Assembly: GCF_002994745.2 (NCBI RefSeq)
Contig: NC_037091.1
Span: 37,942,112-38,006,111 of the forward strand
DNA from: Rosa chinensis
Lineage: Eukaryota > Streptophyta > Magnoliopsida > Rosales > Rosaceae
Direction: 5' to 3'
DNA: 64,000 bases
The notes beneath the pieces are model-generated. The model saw only the letters and a program-made list of their open reading frames with translations, was not told the origin of the DNA and did no database searches. The position numbers were made by a program, and so were the translations under genes. Below, in pieces: positions 10,669 to 22,369 of the stretch. Each line of letters opens with the position of its first letter. The stretch's first letter is position 1.

Positions 10669-12159
10669 TCAAACTTGGAGACCAACTGAAGCCAAGCACA
10701 ACTTCAGTTTACTTATTGACATAGACTTAGTCAACATATCAGCAGGATTCTCACTTCCTTGAATCTTCAACAATTGCAACACTTCATTCTCCACGAGTTC
10801 TCGTATGTAGTGATACTTCATAGGAATGTGTTTAGTCCTTGAATGAAAAGCAGGGTTCTTTGCCAAGTGAATTGCACTTTGACTATCACTGTGCGATGTA
10901 CAATTCCCTTGCTTTTTACCCAATTCCTCCAATAGACCCTTTAGCTACACCATCTCCTTACCAACCTCTGAGACTGCTACATACTTGGACTCCGTTGTAG
11001 ACAGGGCCACTTGCCTTTGCAAATTTGAGACCCAAGATACGGCAGCACCACCTACAGTATAGACATAACCAGTAGTACTCCGACAAGTATCATGATCTCC
11101 TGCCAAGTCTGCATCAACATATCCTTGTAGTTCAACACTACCTCTCTTGAAACAAAGAGACATATCAGTAGTACCCCAAAGATACCTCATGATCCACTTC
11201 ACAGCCTCCCAATGTTGCTTTCTTGGATTACTTGTGTACCTACTCACAACTCCAACTGCATGAGCAATATCGGGTCTACTACACACCATAGCATACATTA
11301 AGCATCCAATTGCCGATGCATAAGGTACATTCTTCATATATTCTTTCTCTTTTTCTCTCTTGGGTGATTGTTCCTTGGATAATTTAAAGTGAGCCGCCAA
11401 CGGTGTTCCTACAGCCTTCGATTCATCCATATTGAATCGCTTAAGCACCTTCTCAACATACTCCGCTTGTGAAAGGTTCAAAGTACCAGCCACTTTATCA
11501 CAGATAATCTTTATACCTAAGATTTTCTTTGCCTCACCCAAATCCTTCATCGCGAACTGGTTGGACATATCTCTCTTCAACTTCTCAATCTCATTGAAGT
11601 CTTCCCCCGCTATCAACATATCATCCACATACAGTAAGAGAATGATATAAGATTTGTCAAACCTCTTGAAGTAACAACAGTGATAGGATTGACATCTTGT
11701 GTAGTCACTCCCACACATGAAAGCATCAAACTTCTTGTACCACTGTCTTGGGGCTTGTTTCAAGCCATAAAGGCTCTTTTGCAGTTTGCATACCAAGTCC
11801 TCCTTACCAGGTGCTATAAAACCTTGTGGTTGCTTCATGTATATGACCTCCTTCAAATCACCATGAAGAAAAGCAGTCTTGACGTCTAGCTGCTCCAAAT
11901 ATAGATCTTCAGCTTCCACTAAACCAAGCACTACCCGGATTGTGGTATGTTTCACAACTGGCGAAAAGATCTCATCAAAATCAATTCCTTCCCTTTGCTG
12001 AAAACCTTTCACAACCAATCTTTCCTTGTAACGTTTGCTCCCATCCATTTCTTGCTTAATCTTGTAAATCCACTTGTTATGCAATACTTTCTTATTTGTT
12101 GGTAACTCAGCTAACTCCCAAGTATTGTTGGACATGAGAGAGTCCATCTCATCTTGCAT
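10669..12159 (-). pseudogene. copia-1 reverse transcriptase and RNase H
   Basis: 10945-12159 is an open RVT_2-type frame: 'NTWELAELP', 'KWIYKIKQEMDGS', 'LDVKTAFLHGDL', 'YGLKQAPRQWYKKFD' and the catalytic 'LLLYVDDMLIAG'. It continues to the RNase H part 'STTESKYVAVSE'. An in-frame stop at about 10942-10944 separates the C-terminal RNase H portion (10669-10932, 'SDSQSAIHLAKNPAFHSRTK'). The proteins would copy element RNA into DNA; this copy is interrupted. Confidence 0.9.
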
Positions 12160-12767
12160 GGCACCCTCCCACTTAGCTGAATCTTTATGTTACATTGCCT
12201 CATCATAACTCACGGGTTCACAACAGTCAGTTAACAGCAAATAGTTAGCACAAGGCGAGTATCTATCAGCTAGTATTCCTTTAGTACTTCTTGACGATAC
12301 TCTTGGCACAAAAAGAGGTGTCACTGGCTCATCACTAGGAACTTGTTCTTTAGGTTGTGCGACCTCAAGAGCTTCTTGTTGTTGTCATTCCTCCCCATGA
12401 TTTCCCTTAGACACATCTTCATTGGACAATTCTTCCAACCTTGAAAACTGCCGATCTTTTCTTACAGAGCTTTTAGACTCTGCTGCTTGCCTATTCTTTT
12501 ACATCACCTCTTCATTAAAGATGACATTCCTGCTCCTTACAACTTTCTTATTATGCATATCCCAAAACCTATAGCCAAGCTCGTCACCGCCATAGCCTAT
12601 GAATATGCACTTTTGAGACTTAGGATCCAACTTGCTTCTCGCACCGAACTCAATGTGAACATATGCCACTCAACCAAACCCTCTTAAATGTGATAGGCCT
12701 ATCTCTTTTCCACTCCATTTTTCCTCAGGTAGGAGATGATTCAATGGTACTGATGGTCCACGGTTAA
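12160..12767 (-). pseudogene. copia-1 integrase-RT linker, decayed
   Basis: This stretch lies between the integrase and RT frames of the same element. It holds short fragments of the integrase C-terminal and linker region in shifting frames, with no long open frame. Confidence 0.6.
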
Positions 12768-13394
12768 TTAAATAAGTAGCAGTATTAACCGCATCAGCCA
12801 AAACATGTCTGGCAATCCTACGTGTTTCCTCATACTCCTTGCGCTCTCATTTAGAGTCCTATTAATGCTTTCAGCCACTCCATTCTGTTGTGGAGTTCCG
12901 GGAATTGTCTTCTCCATCCTAATCCCATTCTCTGCACAATACTCTTTGAAATCATTACCACAATATTCACCTTCATTATCCGACCTCAGACATTTGATCT
13001 TCGACCCGGTCTCATTATCTACGTACAATCGCCTTCCACTTCTTGAAAGTATCAAATACTTCCCATTTATTTTTCAAGAAATAAACCCATACTTCCTTGT
13101 GGAGTCATCAATATAAGTCACATAGTACTTTGAGCCACCTAACGAAAGCTCCGATGCAGGTCCCCACACGTCAGTATGAACCAACTCCAGTTTTGTATCT
13201 TTTGGCGCCTTGCCACTCTTTGAGAAGCTAACAACCTTTTGCTTCCCTAATATGCAGTCTTCACAAACCCTAATCTTCACTGAGTCCACACCATGTAGTT
13301 TACCTTTTGACTGAAGTATGCCCATACCTTTCTCACTGATGTGCCCAAGTCTACGATGCCATAAATATGCATCTTCATTATTCTCAACGATCAC
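12768..13394 (-). pseudogene. copia-1 integrase
   Basis: The 13074-13394 frame has the GAG-pre-integrase His/Cys pattern ('WHRRLGHISEKG...CEDCILGKQ') and the start of the catalytic core ('HTDVWGP', 'YIDDSTRK'). The 12768-13055 frame carries the rest of the core ('LRSDNEGEY', 'TPQQNGVAE'). They are out of frame with each other. The D-D-E type residues are visible as TDVW, SDNEGEY and the downstream AES motif. Confidence 0.88.
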
Positions 13395-13852
13395 AGTGCC
13401 TTCATTGTTCTCAACAATAAAATATTCAAGGTCGTATAAAGTGTCCCTGTCTTGATTCCACGAGCTAACACCATAGCTCCTTTACAAACCTTCCACGTAC
13501 CTTTCTTAAAGGTAGTACGACATCCTTCATCATCCAACTGACCCACAGATATCAAATTCCTCTTCAACCGCGGTATGTGTCTAACATTGGTCAAGGTCCA
13601 TGTTCCACCATTTGTCAGTGAAATCTTCACATCACCCCTTCCCACAATCTCCAAGGCTCCACCATCAGCAAGAAACACTTTGCCAAAATTACGACGTCGG
13701 TAATTCACCATGAGCTCTTGTTGTGAAGTTGAGTGAAATGACGCTCTAGAGTCTATGATCCATGACTCCAATGGTGCTTCAGTAATGCTTAGTACAAGTG
13801 CATCCGAATCAAACTCAGTTGTGTTTGCCATCTTCATTGTCTTTTCTTTCAC
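13391..13852 (-). pseudogene. copia-1 aspartic protease
   Basis: The retropepsin-like active-site region is 'SWIIDSRASFHSTSQQ'. The Gly usually following Asp-Ser in this motif is Arg here. Downstream 'GRGDVKISLTNG' and 'LISVGQLDDEGC' match the copia protease-to-integrase junction. The altered active site suggests loss of activity. Confidence 0.8.
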
Positions 13853-13857
13853 TGGTT

Positions 13858-14322
13858 ACAGTCTCTCTTGACATGTCCAGATTTCCCACAATGTCAACAC
13901 CTATCAGACCACTTTCCTGATTTGGACACGCTTCGGCCTTTTCCCGATGCCCTAGACTTGGACCTTCCATGATCATTGTTTGAGTTCTTGTTGAATGTTC
14001 TACCTCTATTTTCTATAGAGAGCGTAGAACTTGAAGGATCTTCAAGGTTATTTTGTCTTCACGTCTCTTCATTCAGAAGAATGTCACGCACATCATTAAA
14101 CTTCAGCTTCTTCGTAGTCCCAGCTCCACTACAAATCGAGTTCATAGTCACATCCCAATCCGAAGGCATGGAAGTTAACAACACCAAAGCTTTGATGCGT
14201 TCGTCGAATTTAACATCCACCGATGCTAATTGCTCGATAATATCACCAACTATCCCAACTTGATGGCGAACAGATATACCCCTACCCATCTTCAAAGTGA
14301 ACAGCCGCCTCATCAAGTACAA
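13858..14322 (-). pseudogene. copia-1 gag (UBN2-type) with zinc knuckle
   Basis: 14059-14322 matches the C-terminal half of copia gag ('LLTSMPSDWDVTMNSICSG', 'DVRDILLNEET'). Near 13858-13899 a CX2CX4HX4C knuckle can be read on the minus strand with an in-frame TGA between its first two cysteines. The N-terminal half (14323-14630) has no long open frame. Confidence 0.8.
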
Positions 14323-14634
14323 CTATTGAACGACATTTGGCTTCTCATACATGTTGGATAAACTATCCATCATCCCTTTCAAAGTATTTTCCTTGATAAG
14401 AAATCGCCGCACATCATTCGAAAGAGATAGTCGAATGGCTCCAAGGGCCATCCCATCCATCTTCACAAATTCTTCCTCCTTCATATCTTTTGGGAGCTTG
14501 CCTCTATAGTCTTAGCAAGCTTCTTTATATTAGTCCTCGATCTGTGACCTCCATAGGCTAAAGTCATTGCCATAGAACTTGTTGACCCTTTTCTCAACGT
14601 CTTCTATGCTCATTGTTTCCACTCTAGAGCCTAA

Positions 14635-14646
14635 GCTCTGATACCA
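14635..14646 (-). other. copia-1 primer-binding site
   Basis: On the minus strand this reads TGGTATCAGAGC, three bases inside the 5' LTR. It is the common plant copia site complementary to the 3' end of initiator methionine tRNA, and it fixes the element orientation. Confidence 0.93.
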
Positions 14647-14649
14647 CTT

Positions 14650-15097
14650 TGTTAGGAATTCGACCTCGAATTCCTCTTGCGGAAGCAGACAAGTGCAAAA
14701 CAATATAGATAAACGATCGAGAAAACATACACGAACTTGTTAATGAGGTTCAGCAAAGAACTTTGCCTACATCCCTGAGCTGCTTGGGTTTCACTATAGA
14801 AGAAGAATACACGAACAAGAATACAAGAATCTCTCACAAGAAGTTCTCACAAACTCTCAAGACCTCACTTGCTGTCTCTGTTTAATGCTTCAAAGACTTG
14901 ATCTACTACTACAACCTATGCCCCTATTTATAGATATCTAACCAGACCCTATAAGACATTGGAAACCTATTCTCAATAGACATAGAAACCATTACCAAGT
15001 AGGATTATGTAAGCAGGTAGGAAACAATCAAAACTCCTCTTTGATCAAGGATTAACAAATCCTTATCCTATGTGGAATCGGATCCACACACCCAACA
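14650..15097 (-). repeat. copia-1 5' LTR
   Basis: A 448-bp LTR, TGTTAGG to CCCAACA on the plus strand, next to the primer-binding site. Confidence 0.93.
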
Positions 15098-15641
15098 GTC
15101 CAGACCTCCATTCCACTATGCCTACAACCTTATGTGCAGCGCCGCCCACGAATCCCTCCATGAGCCTCCCCACCACAAGCCGCTCCGCCATAGAGTCTCG
15201 CCAAGAGCCGTGCCGCCCAAGAGTCCTGCCAAGAGCCGCACCGTCGAGCTCCACCATGCTAGCACTGCCCCGAACTCCTCCCCACGAGCCGCATCATTGT
15301 CCAGACGCTCCACGATCCACTGGATCTAGAACGTCCTGTCCCTGCACAAGAATCACCACACGACACCCAGAAAAGTCACCCAAACCCGTCATCAAAACCG
15401 CCAGCCACACCACAACCCAAACATCCTCTTTCCTGACCTTAGCCCAGAGCATTGAAGTGCCCATCCGGCAGCTAGCACAGAGACAATGCTACGATGCCAG
15501 CGCCATCCTTGGCCGCCACCGGAGAGGGAAACGGTTTGGCACTTTTGGCTTTTGGCTCTCTCACGGCTCTAGGGCTGAAGAGTTCCAATATCATACGCGT
15601 GAATAAAGCAACTTACAAGTTATTCCTCAAAAGTATACATT

Positions 15642-16149
15642 GTAATATGATTATACCATTTTAATCTTCTTCCTTTTAAAATATTTCTGATAATAAAATT
15701 CTCAGGAGCTAAGTAAATATGAAATCTTTTTAAAGCAAGTTTTTGCTAAGAGCTCATTTTTAAAGATTATGTATTTAATCTCCTTTGGTTTAAATTTTTC
15801 GTTATTATATCCGCATATTAATTCTTCTTTTTGAAATTAAAAGTACCAAAACAATGGTCATTTAATAACTTTGTAGGAAAAAATCCCAGTAGTAGCAAAC
15901 CAACTATTATAGGATTCCAATCATCCGGGAAAAACCTTTACTTTAGAGATAAAATAGCTCAAAGTCAAAAATGGGAACTATAATTTCCACAAATGTTAGG
16001 TTTACAAGAAACACAGAAATCTTTAATGTCTCTAAAGATATTGTTCATCCACCTAAAAAGCAGATGGGAAAAAATCCAAAACATAAAAAATGCATATGTT
16101 ACATTTATAATGAAGAAGGACGGAATGAAAAATCACACACACACACATA
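15642..16149. other. AT-rich spacer ending in a CA microsatellite
   Basis: No gene is supported. The right end (about 16135-16149) is a (CA)n run that continues on the far side of the foldback element. Confidence 0.4.
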
Positions 16150-16549
16150 CAGATTTTATCCAGAGCGGAGCTCCGCTTTGAAATTAAAGTGTGAAGTTCG
16201 AGTTTTGGGTCACTTTTTGGTCGCATATCCACGTCTCATCCGTTCAGTTTTTAGGTACTAGTGTATAGATCATCTCTGCAAATTTTCAGCCAAATTGATG
16301 ATCGTTAAGGTATCAAACTCGCTTAAACCAATGGACGGACTGAATCTGTCAACCTGAACCGTACTAGCTTTAAGGCAATTATCAATACCTTAACGATCAT
16401 CATTTTGGCTGAAAATTTGCAGAGACGATCTATACACTAGTACCTAAAAACTGAACGGTTGAGATGTGGATATGCAACCGAAAAGTGACCAAAAACTCGA
16501 ACTTCACACTTTAATTTTCAAAGCGGAGCTCTGCTCTGGATAGGATCTG

Positions 16550-16550
<1 letters not shown>
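16150..16550. mobile_element. Foldback (long-hairpin MITE) inserted in a CA microsatellite
   Basis: The left arm (16150 to about 16313) and right arm (about 16386 to 16550) are near-perfect inverted copies, both starting cagat(t/c)(c)tatccagagc and ending at ...cgttaaggtat. The loop is about 70 bases. (CA)n lies directly on both sides, so a microsatellite target was split; the TSD cannot be read within the repeat. Confidence 0.88.

Positions 16551-16594
<44 letters not shown>
16551..16594. repeat. (CA)n(TA)n microsatellite
   Basis: A compound dinucleotide run of CA followed by TA, adjacent to the foldback element. Confidence 0.95.
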
Positions 16595-16735
16595 CCCTCT
16601 TATATATTCTTTTTGTCAAATCACCAAATCACTTTCCAATACTCGATTTACATGTTTTTTTTTTATAGTAAACTTTAAATTCCATTATTTATGGAGGGCA
16701 TTACAATTATTATTTTGTCTTATATCTTGTGCGGA

Positions 16736-16998
16736 ATGACTACACTCGCGCGTGCGGAAGGACTACACTCGCGCGTGCGGATTCTCTCTCTCTCTAATAA
16801 TCAAGAAATGAGGATATATTTGGTTAATTTCTGGGATTATCACATAAAGGTACTATTTGTAATACTATAGAGTAGATGATGTACAAAACTGGCGATATTT
16901 TGACAGCAAAATCTCTAATCCCTTCTACCCACGGACTGAACTTTTGGATTTGTCAAGCTAAATCCAGCACAGAACTTTGAAAATTACTCGCGCGTGCG
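16736..16998. repeat. Dispersed ctcgcgcgtgcg motif
   Basis: Three copies of ctcgcgcgtgcg: two in tandem at about 16745-16780, within a repeated 'gga(a/t)gactaca' unit, and one at about 16987. They are CpG-rich islands in otherwise AT-rich DNA. Confidence 0.75.
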
Positions 16999-19900
16999 AT
17001 TAGCTGTTTTCTTATGAATACCTTTAGGCCACGTATTTAAAGCTCCTTTGAAGCTATACGTACTGAAAAAAGCAAAATACATAACGTGTTATGCTCCTAC
17101 ATCTTGAAATTGACCTTTTACACTCAGAAACTTATTTTACCTTGAGATCAAATGATTACACTACCAAGTTATCTTCTCGATGGCCTATTACATGTACCAA
17201 CCTTCACAATGATGGTAGTAAATGAGCAACTTGCTTCTTATGTAACTTTTCATCTCCCACAATTGTTGTACAAATAAATAAAATAAAATAAATAAAAAGG
17301 TAAAAGCCATTGATCATTTCTACATCGTGATTAACCCTAAAGCCAACGCTACACTGCTACAGTCTACAACTGATATAAGTTTAACCAATCGAGCAGAGTC
17401 GGAAAAGAAAATGGCAACAAAAAATACCAAATTGTTCACCCTACCCATCTATAAAAAAAGCTCATTTTACTCAACCCACGTCGAATATTAACATAACTTC
17501 TATCAGAGTTAAAAGTGGGTTTTGGTGGTTATTTTGAATGCTCAAACAAAATTTCAACAACAAAATGCTCCAATGATTCTTCTTTTGAAGGCTGATTCAC
17601 GTTTCTTTAATCTTGCACTGCCTGCATTCATAACTAAACCAACACACTGGACCAAAAGACAAAAAACAAAAAAATTGTTATCTGTTGATAAAGACCAAAA
17701 CAGGCATCAAAAAGCAATGAACAACATTTACATGGAAAAACTTTTGCAATTCTCAAATATAAAGAACAACCATGAACCATCTTCTCGCAATGTTCCTAGT
17801 TTCACACCAAAACCTCCCAAATTCTAAATCTGTAGTACCTGAAAAAATAAAAAATATATATAAAATAAGCATAACTAAAAACACCAATTAAGTTAATTAA
17901 GATAAGATTTTAATGTTGTAGTGAGAGTTAAACAGCAAGTAAGATTGATTTGAGTTCCATATAATTTCAGTGCAACTAAAAACAACACCTTATCTACAGT
18001 TGGAAAGGTAACCAATTCGTAATATGCAATCCTAAGTAGAATTTGAAAAGTAATAAGTCAGTTAACAAAAACAACAATTTTCTTACTCTACAATGGTGGA
18101 GTAAATCTATCTAATTTTCATTAGTTGTGTGAGAGTGGGATGACATTGAAATGAAAATCTATTAGACATCAGAGGCAATTTCCTTAACTTGTGGATAAAT
18201 TACAGCTAAGCTAATTTCTTTCTTTGTTTATTTTTTTTTCTTTTAGTCTTGTATGTGAGTGTGGAAGCTGTAACATATTGGTCATGTTATTTAAGGCACA
18301 ACAATGTGCAACTGAACTAAATATGGAGGAAAATTTAAGATAAATTAGCATTTGAAAGCTTCAGTTTGCTGGAAACCGGTTCAATGAAAGATAAAGTAAA
18401 AGCTTGAGACGAATTTTTTTCCATTAGTTAACATTAGTACAATGGTTTTACATGATTTGAAAAAGTGATCCTACTGCTTTAACCAAAGAAAAAATGATCT
18501 TATGGAAGAAGCAGTTATAATAATGAACTGTTTTGCTCCTAAGTTGTCAGAATTTAGGCTCTATTAACTTTGATACAATCATGCAATAGATGAATATAGA
18601 TGTAGGAACCCCAAGAGAAAGAATAAATAACCTAAGAAAGCAAACTCAATCAACCTTGTTCTTCAGTTGATTCAAGTTCCTACGACAACTGGATTCATAT
18701 TTGAATTGATGTACAAACAAATACTTTAAAAAAAAATTCATGACTTTTTATCATAATTAAAAGGGCAAAACAAATTATTAAAATTGAAATTCTTAGTTGA
18801 CCATGTCCATATGCATGAACATTTTCCTTTTCATCGGTATCAAATGTCACCAGAAAATTCTACACTTTTTTTTTCTGGTCTAGACAATGTCACCAGCTAA
18901 TTCTACGTAGTTGGAATAAAGCTTTCGGATAGAAAGAAACAAAAACAAAAATAAAATATTGAGAAGTGAAGACAATTCCCTAGACTCATATTCTCCATAG
19001 AAACATAACAAAACTGATGTTTGCTTATTCAGACCTTTCTGGTTAACAAAACAGAAGGTAAGGAAGAGGAGTACCTGACATAACAACAACGTATCTGCAT
19101 AACCCAAAGTAGTGACGCACATAAAAAAAAAAAAAAAAGAGAAAAAAAAATACACACACACACACACAAATTGATGCAATGGAGAACAAATTCAGTTGAA
19201 AGGAGAACAAAGGAAAGAAACAAAAACACACCTGAAATCAAAATTACTGACAGAACAGTGAAAAATGTTCAAGAGAGACTTATCATTATTCTTGGCTGGT
19301 TATCTGCTTTCCTCCTTTTGTATAAACCGTATGGGACAATTGAAATTGAAATTCAAAGAAGCAGTCACCTCCAACATTGTCAATGCACCGAGAGATAAAG
19401 CAAAAGCTACATACCAAGTAAATTAAGCACTATAGAGAAGTTTAAACGAAAAGAATGAATTCTAGTTCATCCAAAACTAAACAACATGCAATGCTGGTCA
19501 AAGAAACAAAGTTTATAGAAGAGGATTATGAAACGGGAAAATAAATAATGATCAAAATATCAAAGATGGGAAACTAAGCCACTGCTGACCATTATACTTT
19601 ACCCAAACTCATTCTCTCTGCATCAACTCCGACAATTTGTCTAAGAAACCAAACTAAACCAAACATATGGGCCAGAGAAGACTCAAATGCAATGAACCCC
19701 TTATATAAATTCCGAATCTTATAAAAATAAAATAAAAATGGTATGTAATGAACCCCTTCAGTTGCAAGAATTAAACTTTAATCTGCAATCTACAATCTGC
19801 ACAGGCATGCCTTACCTTTGAATTTCTCAAGTGTTCCTGTTTCTGTTTAGGTCATGACCCCCTGCAAACACAGACGATAAGAATCATGAAAATTAAATCA

Positions 19901-20072
19901 TCATTTTCTCTTGTCATCAAAAAAAAAAAAATTCCATCATTTTCTCCCATTCATAGAAAATCAATTGCATACTAATTACTAAACCAAACAGGGTCAGGAT
20001 TTGTTCAGAAATTGAGATTAAAAAAAAAAAAAAAAAAAACCACAAAGTTCAATTTAATTTGCAGAAACCCAC
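16999..20072. other. AT-rich region, possible introns of a minus-strand gene
   Basis: No long conserved ORF was seen. Several minus-strand donor-like sites occur (about 17838, 19073, 19232, 19813), and a short exon-like block at about 19813-19862 has a good acceptor and donor. They may belong to the gene starting at 20178, but I could not assemble a coding frame, and joining the first two blocks runs into a stop. Poly(A/T) and CA runs occur at 19121-19170 and 20020-20040. Confidence 0.3.
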
Positions 20073-20178
20073 CCGGTCTGTTTTTGATCAATTTCCCAAT
20101 TGCTCTTCTGTTTTCATCACGGCCTTCACTCGTTTTGTACGAAACCAAATTGCAACGTGGATCCAGGTGTGAAGCCAT
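20073..20178 (-). CDS. Possible first coding exon of an unidentified gene
   Basis: On the minus strand a well-placed ATG (gagATGGCT) at 20178-20176 opens a frame of about 35 codons, 'MASHLDPRCNLVSYKT...', ending at a donor-like CCGG|GTGGGT (20073/20072). The codons look coding, and the upstream ~45 bases resemble a 5' UTR. The copia-2 insertion lies ~50 bp upstream of this ATG. I do not recognise the protein and could not follow the downstream exons with confidence, so it may be a short or non-functional gene. Confidence 0.35.
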
Positions 20179-20228
20179 CTCCGTACTCCACTCGAGTTTC
20201 TGCTCTCCCACGTTTTTCACATCTTTTT

Positions 20229-22312
20229 TGTTGTAGAGAATTGGAAAATTGTATTGTATTGTATTCATCTCACCATGAGGTGTATATAGGGTTACTGATT
20301 ACACGCATTTCTATGTATGTAATTGTATCTAAAACACTAGAAATAAGCTAATCCTTGAGCTAATTATAATGTAATTAATCCACTTTTATTTATTGTGTAG
20401 GAAATAAGCGGAATTGCGGAAATCAAGATAAATTGTTGTAAAAACGGAGCAACTTGGAGCTCTCGACAAATTGACGAAGTGGTAAATTGGTCAACCATAA
20501 GTCACCGTCGTCGAACAAATGAGACAAAGAAAGAAATGGAAGCAGATTTAATTAAACTAATGCTCATTAGTTTAATTAGATAGTGATGGCCGCTTAACAC
20601 TTAATTAGTTAATTAAACCAAACTTGGTTTAATTAAAGTAAACGGAGCTGGTGCATCTTTGGCATAATTAAGTCATGGATATGCAATTGATCATCCATCA
20701 GTCCACGTGCAGCTAGTCTTCCATTTTCCCTTCTTTTACTTTCTCTCCCAGCCACACATCCAGCCCATCTCACTTCCTCGCAGCCCATCACTTCAGCCCA
20801 TGTTTTAATTAATCATAATTCCTTGCCTCTTCAACACAGGCCACCCCGACCCATATAGATACACCAGCCGATTAACCCTAGGATAAATATACGGACAGAA
20901 GAAGAGAACAGTGGCTGCACACCCCCATTCCCTATCCTCTCTTTTCCTTCTTCTCCAATAGTGCCGCAACACACGCCACCACCACCCCATTTTATTTATC
21001 CTTCCTCATTTCTCTTACCCATCACCACTCACTCTCTTCTTTTCTCTAATTTTCATCTTTTTGGGACTCACTCAAGGCCTCAAGGGAATCATCATCAAGA
21101 GCACCACACCTCTATTTTGGGTAGTTGGGTGAAGAAATTACTTGGTTCATACTAGCTCATAGCTAGAAGTGACCAAGGTAACTCTCCCCTTTCTTTCTTG
21201 TTATCTATTCTATAATTTTATTTTCTATTGATAATGTATTTGACTATGGATAGTGAGTAATTCAATTTTGGGAGTTAGGGTTGTGAAGCCCCAACTCATC
21301 TTGTATAAATATTGATGCTTTACTTTTAATAAATGCAATTTTCATTGTGTATGCTTTAAATCCGAATTTATTGGTCCTTAAAAGCATGTTTCTAGGCTTT
21401 GTCAACCTTTGAAATTATGTTGTGGGCAATCGTGATGAATAGATTGATAATTTGACAACTTATTAGTCTTGTGGCATCTAGGATTTAAGTGTGGTGACCA
21501 TTAGCTAGCTTAATTGTAGCTAAGCTTGGGTCTCTATTATCTTGCTCTCTAGGCCTCTAATTTTGGATATTGCAGCCTTAACCGGCGTAATGCCCAAATT
21601 AGAGAGTTGATTGTGCCTTGACCGGCATAATCAATACACCGAAAGGATAATTGGTTTAGTAGCCTTAACCGGTACTAGATACGGGACTCGACACATATAG
21701 GAAATGCATGCATTTGTGAAATTGACATCGATATTTGCAAGATAGTTAGTGTGAATCACCCGACACTCCCAAGTTCCCATTAATTTGAAAATCCAAATTT
21801 AATTTCTTGCTTGATAATTAGTTGTTTGCTTTTATTTTAGTTTGCATTTAATTTACTTAATTCCCAATTCAAAACTTCCAAACAAAATTCTACCTTCCAT
21901 TGTGCATAACTCATTTGGGCTACAAGTTAGTTGCTTTGATTAGGTTTAGTGTGAGCTAAGCCGAGCATTGCTGAGGCTTGGTGCCTTGTGAATATTATTT
22001 CGCTTTATTTTATTTTTATTTTTTATTGTATGCTTTAAGTTACTCTACCGCCAATTACCTTGGTTAGGTCCAACACCTAATCCCTGAGGTACGATAATCA
22101 AGGTTCAAATACTTCCCTTACTTGACAACGATTCGTACGCTTGCGAGAGTTTATGAATAAAGTCAGTTACATTATGTATACAAAAGGCAATACATAATAG
22201 CTATACTAATCAATCGCACATTACAAGTATGTTAATCGCATACATTACGAATCTGTCAATCGCATACATTAAGCAATACTTATTGCATGAATAGTCATTA
22301 TCATTTACAACA
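20229..22312 (-). repeat. copia-2 3' LTR, split
   Basis: The left fragment 20229-20295 and right fragment 22166-22312 are collinear with the intact LTR at 31539-31756 once 20296-22165 is removed. A purine-rich tract (minus strand ccaaggggaag, plus 22313-22323) adjoins its inner end, as expected for the polypurine tract. Confidence 0.88.
20296..22165 (+). mobile_element. Solo LTR (Ty3/gypsy-like) nested in the copia-2 LTR
   Basis: An 1,870-bp insert beginning TGATTACACG and ending AATAAAGTCA (TG...CA) with a perfect 5-bp TSD, gttac, at 20291-20295 and 22166-22170. It has no coding potential. A 'ccctgaggtacgataatc' stretch near its right end resembles the 3' part of gypsy (Athila/Tat-type) LTRs. 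With no second LTR or internal region, it is most simply a solo LTR left by LTR-LTR recombination. Lineage is tentative. Confidence 0.85.
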
Positions 22313-22369
22313 CTTCCCCTTGGATATTCCATGTCAATAGTGTTGCCTTTGCTATGCGCTTCTAAGTTG

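Larger units (their letters stand above)
10107..15097 (-). mobile_element. Ty1/copia LTR retrotransposon (copia-1), degraded
   Basis: The two LTRs at 10107-10569 and 14650-15097 begin TGTTAGG; the outer right end is CCCAACA. Flanking 5-mers gccca (10102-10106) and gtcca (15098-15102) match 4/5. Minus-strand order gag, protease, integrase, RT, RNase H defines copia. All domains are present but broken by stops and frameshifts, so it is non-functional. By hand count the LTRs differ at about 18 of 448 aligned positions plus one 15-bp duplication, indicating a moderately old insertion. Confidence 0.93.
9731..15624 (-). mobile_element. Minus-strand non-LTR element split by a copia insertion
   Basis: A perfect 17-bp direct repeat, cctcaaaagtatacatt, lies at 9714-9730 and 15625-15641. 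Subtracting the copia element and its 5-bp duplication leaves an insert of about 900 bp. A short T run after the left repeat suits a minus-strand element with its A-tail at the left. Its 5' part (15103-15624) is GC-rich with long frames in several phases; its 3' part is 9731-10106. No RT domain is visible. The architecture resembles the elements at 53552-54658 and 59058-60122. Confidence 0.7.

Noticed and set aside
15070..15606. 178-codon plus-strand ORF rich in Pro/Ser/Thr/His
   Set aside because: It starts inside the copia LTR and runs through the GC-rich head of a minus-strand retroelement; several other frames there are also open. No recognisable protein.
16736..16790. Possible CRISPR-like or regulatory repeat
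   Set aside because: Only three copies of a 12-mer without regular spacers, in a plant nuclear context.
17522..17827. 101-codon ORF
   Set aside because: No conserved features, in AT-rich sequence that looks intronic or intergenic.
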